Assembly: GCA_018377235.1 (NCBI GenBank)
Contig: JAGZZT010000022.1
Coordinates: 1-27,264 of the forward strand
DNA length: 27,264 nucleotides
Origin: Clostridium sp.
GTDB taxonomy: Bacteria > Bacillota > Clostridia > Lachnospirales > Lachnospiraceae
Direction: 5' to 3'
In this document: positions 23,486 through 27,264 of the stretch, in pieces
Layout: each line of letters starts with the position of its first letter
Numbering within the stretch: position 1 is the first letter of the stretch
Notes under the pieces: generated by a model
Database searches by the model: none
Told to the model about the DNA's origin: nothing
What the model saw: only the letters and a program-made list of their open reading frames with translations
Made by a program: the position numbers and the translations under genes

Positions 23486-25595
23486 AGGAAAGGCCGCGAT
23501 GCGTCTGGCTCTCCTGCTTGTCCTGATTGCTGTAGCTGGATTTTTTGGCTGCAGCTATATGGACGATATTAAGCTGGGACTTGATCTGGCGGGAGGAGTC
23601 AGTATTACGTATCAGGCCAAAGAAGAAAATCCGTCTGCCGAGGACATGAGCGATACGATTTATAAGCTCCAGCAGAGGGTGGAAGGCTATAGTACGGAAG
23701 CGGAAGTTTACCAGGAGGGAGACAACCGCATTAACATTGATATTCCAGGCGAGTCTGACGCCAACGAGATTCTGACAGAGCTTGGAAAACCAGGTTCCTT
23801 GGTATTTATGGATTCTCAGGGAAATACCATCCTGACAGGAGACCAGGTGGCTTCCGCTCAGGGCGGAATGGTGGACGGCAATGCAGGAAAGGAATATGTG
23901 GTTTCCCTGACCTTCACAGAGGAGGGAACCAAGGCCTTCGCAGACGCCACCACAGCTAATGTGGGCAATCCGATTTACATTGTGTATGACAATGAGATCG
24001 TGTCTGCTCCAGTAGTCAGAGAGGCCATTACAGGCGGACAGTGTACCATTGACGGAATGTCCGATTTCGAGGAGGCGGAAAATCTGGCCGCAACTATCCG
24101 AATCGGCTCTCTTTCCCTGGAACTGGAGGAGCTGCGCTCCAATGTGGTGGGCGCCAAGCTGGGGCAGCAGGCCATTACCACCAGCTTAAAGGCGGGAGTT
24201 GTAGGTTTTGCCATTGTGGCAGTGTTTATGATTGCCGTTTACCTGATTCCAGGCCTTGCCGCAGTGCTGGCTTTAAGCCTTTACGTGGGACTGATTCTGA
24301 TTCTTCTGGTGTCCTTCGAGGTGACTTTAACCCTTCCGGGCGTGGCTGGTATCATCCTGTCCATTGGTATGGCGGTGGATGCCAACGTCATTATTTTCAC
24401 CCGTATCAAGGAGGAGATCGGAGCTGGAAAAGCTGTAAAGACAGCCATTGACAATGGATTCCAGAAAGCTCTTTCCGCTATTGTGGACGGAAATGTGACA
24501 ACTTTAATCGCAGCGGCAGTTCTGTTCTGGAGAGGTTCTGGTACAGTGAAAGGCTTTGCATCCACGCTGGCTATCGGTATTGTGCTCTCCATGTTCACAG
24601 CGTTATTTGTGACAAGGTTTGCTTTAAACGCCCTGTATTCTCTGGGCATTGAGAATCCGAAGTTCTACGGAATTAAGAAAGAGACAGCTCCGAAGCCGTT
24701 CTTAAAATACAGAAAGCTCTGCTTTGCACTTTCAGCAGCAGCGGTAGCAGCCGGCTTCGTATTTATGGGAATGAACCGTTCCTCTACAGGCCAGATCTTA
24801 AACTACAGCATGGAATTTAAGGGCGGAACTTCCACTAACGTGACCTTCAATGAAGAAATGAGCCAGGAGCGCATCGAGTCAGAGGTGGTTCCGTTAGTTG
24901 AGGACATTACAAAAGACGCGGATGTTCAGACTCAGCGTGTAACAGGCACGAATGAGGTAATCATCAAGACAAGAACTCTGAATGTGGAGGAACGCCAGGC
25001 TTTTGAGAAGGCTATGCAGGAAAATTTCGGAGTAGAGGAAGGCAAGATTGCAGCGGAGAGTATTTCCGGAGCAGTCAGCCAGGAGATGAAGAGGGACGCC
25101 ATGGAGGCTGTTGTTATTGCGACAATCGGCATGCTGCTTTATATCTGGCTCCGGTTTAAAAATATCAGATTTGCAGGCAGCTCTGTGCTGGCTCTGATCC
25201 ATGATGTATTAGTAGTTCTCACCTGCTATGCGGCATTTAAGTGGTCTGTAGGTTCCACTTTCATTGCCTGCATGCTTACTATTGTGGGCTATTCTATCAA
25301 CGCTACGATTGTTATCTTTGATCGTATCAGAGAAAATCTGAAGGCGAGACGCCGGGATCAGACTCTGGAAGAGATTGTAAACCTGAGTATTACTCAGACT
25401 TTTACACGAAGCATTAATACGTCCCTGACAACCTTTATCATGGTTCTGGTGCTCTACATTATGGGAGTTTCCTCTATCCGCGAGTTTGCCCTGCCATTAA
25501 TGGTAGGTATCGTATGCGGAACATACTCCTCCGTCTGCCTGACAGGTGCTATGTGGTATGAGATGAGCCGCAGAAAGGAAAAGAATGGAATATAA
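23472..25595 (+). CDS. secDF: SecDF fused protein translocase accessory subunit
   Basis: SecDF uses the proton gradient to help pull secreted proteins through SecYEG. This 707-residue protein joins SecD and SecF. The SecD half has an N-terminal membrane helix, LGLDLAGG, a large external P1 domain (about 40-220), and five helices including GMAVDANVIIFTRI with the conserved Asp. The SecF half starts near 410 and contains FKGGTSTNVTF and GYSINATIVIFDRI. About 12 membrane segments are predicted by eye. ATG 23472 is preferred because AAAGGAGAAGG lies just upstream. An in-frame ATG at 23445 lies further inside scfB. It overlaps scfB and also tgt (by 11 bases), so translation is coupled. Confidence 0.94.
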   Translation: MKSSKGKAAMRLALLLVLIAVAGFFGCSYMDDIKLGLDLAGGVSITYQAKEENPSAEDMSDTIYKLQQRVEGYSTEAEVYQEGDNRINIDIPGESDANEILTELGKPGSLVFMDSQGNTILTGDQVASAQGGMVDGNAGKEYVVSLTFTEEGTKAFADATTANVGNPIYIVYDNEIVSAPVVREAITGGQCTIDGMSDFEEAENLAATIRIGSLSLELEELRSNVVGAKLGQQAITTSLKAGVVGFAIVAVFMIAVYLIPGLAAVLALSLYVGLILILLVSFEVTLTLPGVAGIILSIGMAVDANVIIFTRIKEEIGAGKAVKTAIDNGFQKALSAIVDGNVTTLIAAAVLFWRGSGTVKGFASTLAIGIVLSMFTALFVTRFALNALYSLGIENPKFYGIKKETAPKPFLKYRKLCFALSAAAVAAGFVFMGMNRSSTGQILNYSMEFKGGTSTNVTFNEEMSQERIESEVVPLVEDITKDADVQTQRVTGTNEVIIKTRTLNVEERQAFEKAMQENFGVEEGKIAAESISGAVSQEMKRDAMEAVVIATIGMLLYIWLRFKNIRFAGSSVLALIHDVLVVLTCYAAFKWSVGSTFIACMLTIVGYSINATIVIFDRIRENLKARRRDQTLEEIVNLSITQTFTRSINTSLTTFIMVLVLYIMGVSSIREFALPLMVGIVCGTYSSVCLTGAMWYEMSRRKEKNGI

Positions 25596-26724
25596 GATTC
25601 TGGCGAAGGACGGACGCGCCAAACGGGCTGAGATGAAGACAGTCCACGGCACGATCCAGACCCCTGTTTTTATGAATGTTGGAACAGTAGCAGCCATTAA
25701 GGGCGCTGTTTCCACTGACGATTTGAAGACCATAGGAACCCAGGTGGAGCTTTCCAATACCTATCACCTTCATGTGAGAACGGGAGACAAGCTGATCAAG
25801 CAGTTTGGAGGACTTCACAAATTTATGCACTGGGATCGGCCGATTCTGACCGATTCCGGCGGTTTCCAGGTATTTTCCCTGTCAGGTCTCAGAAAAATCA
25901 AGGAGGAGGGAGTATACTTTAATTCCCACATTGATGGCAGGAAAATTTTCATGGGGCCGGAGGAGAGCATGCAGATTCAGTCTAATCTGGGTTCTACCAT
26001 CGCCATGGCCTTTGATGAGTGTCCGCCCAGCAAGGCCAGCCGGGAGTATGTGCAGAACTCTGTTGAGCGCACAACCAGATGGCTGAAGCGTTGCAAGGCC
26101 GAGATGGAGCGGTTAAACAGTCTGCCGGATACGGTAAATAAAGAACAGCTTCTATTTGGAATTAATCAGGGCGCTGTTTATGAGGATATCAGAATCGCTC
26201 ATGCAGAAGAGATCAGCAGGCTGGATTTAGACGGATACGCGGTAGGCGGACTGGCAGTAGGGGAGAGCCACGAGGAGATGTACAGGATTCTCGACGAGGT
26301 AGTTCCTCATCTTCCGGAGCAGAAGCCGACCTACCTGATGGGTGTGGGAACGCCGGCCAACATTCTGGAAGCGGTGGACAGAGGCGTGGATTTCTTTGAC
26401 TGCGTATACCCATCCAGAAATGGACGCCACGGCCATGTATATACAAATCATGGTAAGCTGAATATGTTTAATGCCAAGTATGAGCTGGATCCAAGACCGA
26501 TAGAGGAGGGCTGCCAGTGTCCGGCCTGCCGTTCCTACAGCAGGGCCTACATTCGTCATCTGATGAAGGCAAAAGAAATGCTGGGCATGAGATTATGTGT
26601 CTTGCATAATTTGTATTTTTATAATAAAATGATGGAAGAGATTCGCGACGCAATCGAACATCACCGCTACGCGGAATACAAGGCTGAGAAGCTGGCCCGC
26701 ATGGCGGAGGGAGAAAAAAATTAA
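25585..26724 (+). CDS. tgt: Queuine tRNA-ribosyltransferase (tRNA-guanine transglycosylase)
   Basis: Tgt exchanges guanine-34 of GUN-anticodon tRNAs for a queuosine precursor. The 379-residue length is typical. D90 in TDSGGFQVFSL is the general base and D272 in FFDCVYPSRNGRHG is the nucleophile. Zinc is bound by C310, C312, C315 and H341, with the usual C-x-C-x2-C-x25-H spacing. The start overlaps the end of secDF, with AAAGGAAAAG just upstream. yajC follows 46 bases later. The secDF-tgt-yajC neighbourhood is conserved widely in bacteria, usually as tgt-yajC-secD-secF. The order here, with secDF first, differs. Confidence 0.97.
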   Translation: MEYKILAKDGRAKRAEMKTVHGTIQTPVFMNVGTVAAIKGAVSTDDLKTIGTQVELSNTYHLHVRTGDKLIKQFGGLHKFMHWDRPILTDSGGFQVFSLSGLRKIKEEGVYFNSHIDGRKIFMGPEESMQIQSNLGSTIAMAFDECPPSKASREYVQNSVERTTRWLKRCKAEMERLNSLPDTVNKEQLLFGINQGAVYEDIRIAHAEEISRLDLDGYAVGGLAVGESHEEMYRILDEVVPHLPEQKPTYLMGVGTPANILEAVDRGVDFFDCVYPSRNGRHGHVYTNHGKLNMFNAKYELDPRPIEEGCQCPACRSYSRAYIRHLMKAKEMLGMRLCVLHNLYFYNKMMEEIRDAIEHHRYAEYKAEKLARMAEGEKN

Positions 26725-26770
26725 GATTTCGCGGCGAGGCGCCGAATCTGGATGAAGGAGGAAACAGCAC

Positions 26771-27043
26771 ATGAACGCAATGGGATGGATAGTGTACTTT
26801 GTATTCCTGATTGGACTTATGTACTTTATTGCTATCAGACCTCAGAAAAAAGAGAAGAAGAAAATGCAGGAGCTTTTAGCCAGCGTGGCAATTGGTGACA
26901 GCGTTTTAACATCCAGCGGAATGTACGGCGTCATCATCGACATGACAGATGACACTGTAATCGTTGAGTTCGGCAGCAACAAGAACTGCCGTATTCCGAT
27001 GCGCAAGGATGCTATTGTTCAGGTTGAGAAGCCGGAACTGTAG
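26771..27043 (+). CDS. yajC: YajC preprotein translocase subunit
   Basis: YajC is a small membrane partner of SecDF. The 90-residue protein has one transmembrane helix (about 4-21, WIVYFVFLIGLMYFIAIRP) followed by the family's RPQKKEKKKMQELL and the domain with GDSVLTSSGMYGVI. GGAGG lies about 8 bases ahead of ATG 26771. It is the last gene of the run from scfA and is followed closely by a strong terminator. Confidence 0.95.
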   Translation: MNAMGWIVYFVFLIGLMYFIAIRPQKKEKKKMQELLASVAIGDSVLTSSGMYGVIIDMTDDTVIVEFGSNKNCRIPMRKDAIVQVEKPEL

Positions 27044-27060
27044 TCTTTGGAGAGCAGAAG

Positions 27061-27102
27061 AGAGCCTGCTTCAGAATGGAAATTCTGGAGCAGGCTCTTT
27101 TC
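27061..27102 (+). terminator. Terminator of the secDF-tgt-yajC operon
   Basis: AGAGCCTGCTTCAGAAT (27061-27077) pairs with ATTCTGGAGCAGGCTCT (27082-27098) over 17 bp with one G-U pair and a short loop, followed by TTTTC. The remaining bases to 27264 are AT-rich and non-coding. A TTGACA at 27136 and a TATAAT at 27174 are too far apart to be one promoter. Confidence 0.9.
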
Positions 27103-27264
27103 TGTATCTGAAAGATAGATAATGTTATATGATTTTTGACAGGTTGTATATCATCGCAAAAAAACAGATAACGTATAATTAATTTCGCAAATTCAATTTT
27201 ATAAAAATAGACATGGTCTATAGCCGTTTGGTAGAATAAAGTTACCACACAAAATTCACCATAG

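Noticed and set aside
27136..27179. TTGACA and TATAAT near the right end as a promoter for a following gene
   Set aside because: They are about 32 bases apart, far too wide for one promoter, and neither has a good partner.

Overview
The window looks like a chromosomal segment from an anaerobic Firmicute of the class Clostridia, most likely Lachnospiraceae or a close relative. Evidence: a six-cysteine SCIFF peptide with its radical SAM maturase, a fused SecDF followed by tgt and yajC, a cytoplasmic-type S8 subtilase, a long ClpX variant, strong purine-rich ribosome binding sites and several GTG/TTG starts. The genus is inference.

Left third (about 1-11,050): a CRISPR-Cas island, more AT-rich between genes than the rest. 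It opens with what may be the edge of an insertion sequence, then a near-consensus promoter driving a small SWIM zinc-finger protein. A complete type I-C operon follows (cas3, cas5c, cas8c with an internally started cas11c, cas7c, cas4, cas1, cas2), then a leader and an array of 25 repeats and 24 spacers. All repeats read as identical except the last, which lacks 4 bases. Between the SWIM gene and cas3 lies the most interesting element. Two degenerate copies of the array repeat flank one 31-nt spacer-like segment. The first copy keeps the last 11 bases of the repeat (the expected crRNA 5' handle) intact. The second keeps the stem through paired changes but has lost handle bases. This is what is expected of a dedicated regulatory guide of the CreA/CreR type. 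Its spacer resembles the 5' leader of the SWIM transcript at 15 of 20 positions, with three of the five mismatches at positions 6, 12 and 18, and it also has a 7-nt seed match next to TTC inside cas3. Targeting is a hypothesis.

Middle (about 11,050-21,050): housekeeping genes. purC and an RlmI-like rRNA methyltransferase are on the minus strand. An HtrA protease and a ClpX variant follow on the plus strand. Then come a minus-strand S8 protease, a divergent LspA-like protein and a CNNM/CBS (hemolysin C-like) membrane protein. Intrinsic terminators and several sigma-A-type promoters are visible.

Right (about 21,050-27,264): the SCIFF locus. A small membrane protein gene is divergent from scfA (48-residue six-Cys precursor), which is followed by a terminator-like hairpin, a structured leader and scfB (radical SAM/SPASM maturase). 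secDF, tgt and yajC follow with overlapping or close junctions and end in a strong terminator. The layout links a ribosomally made thioether peptide to the Sec export machinery and tRNA queuosine modification.
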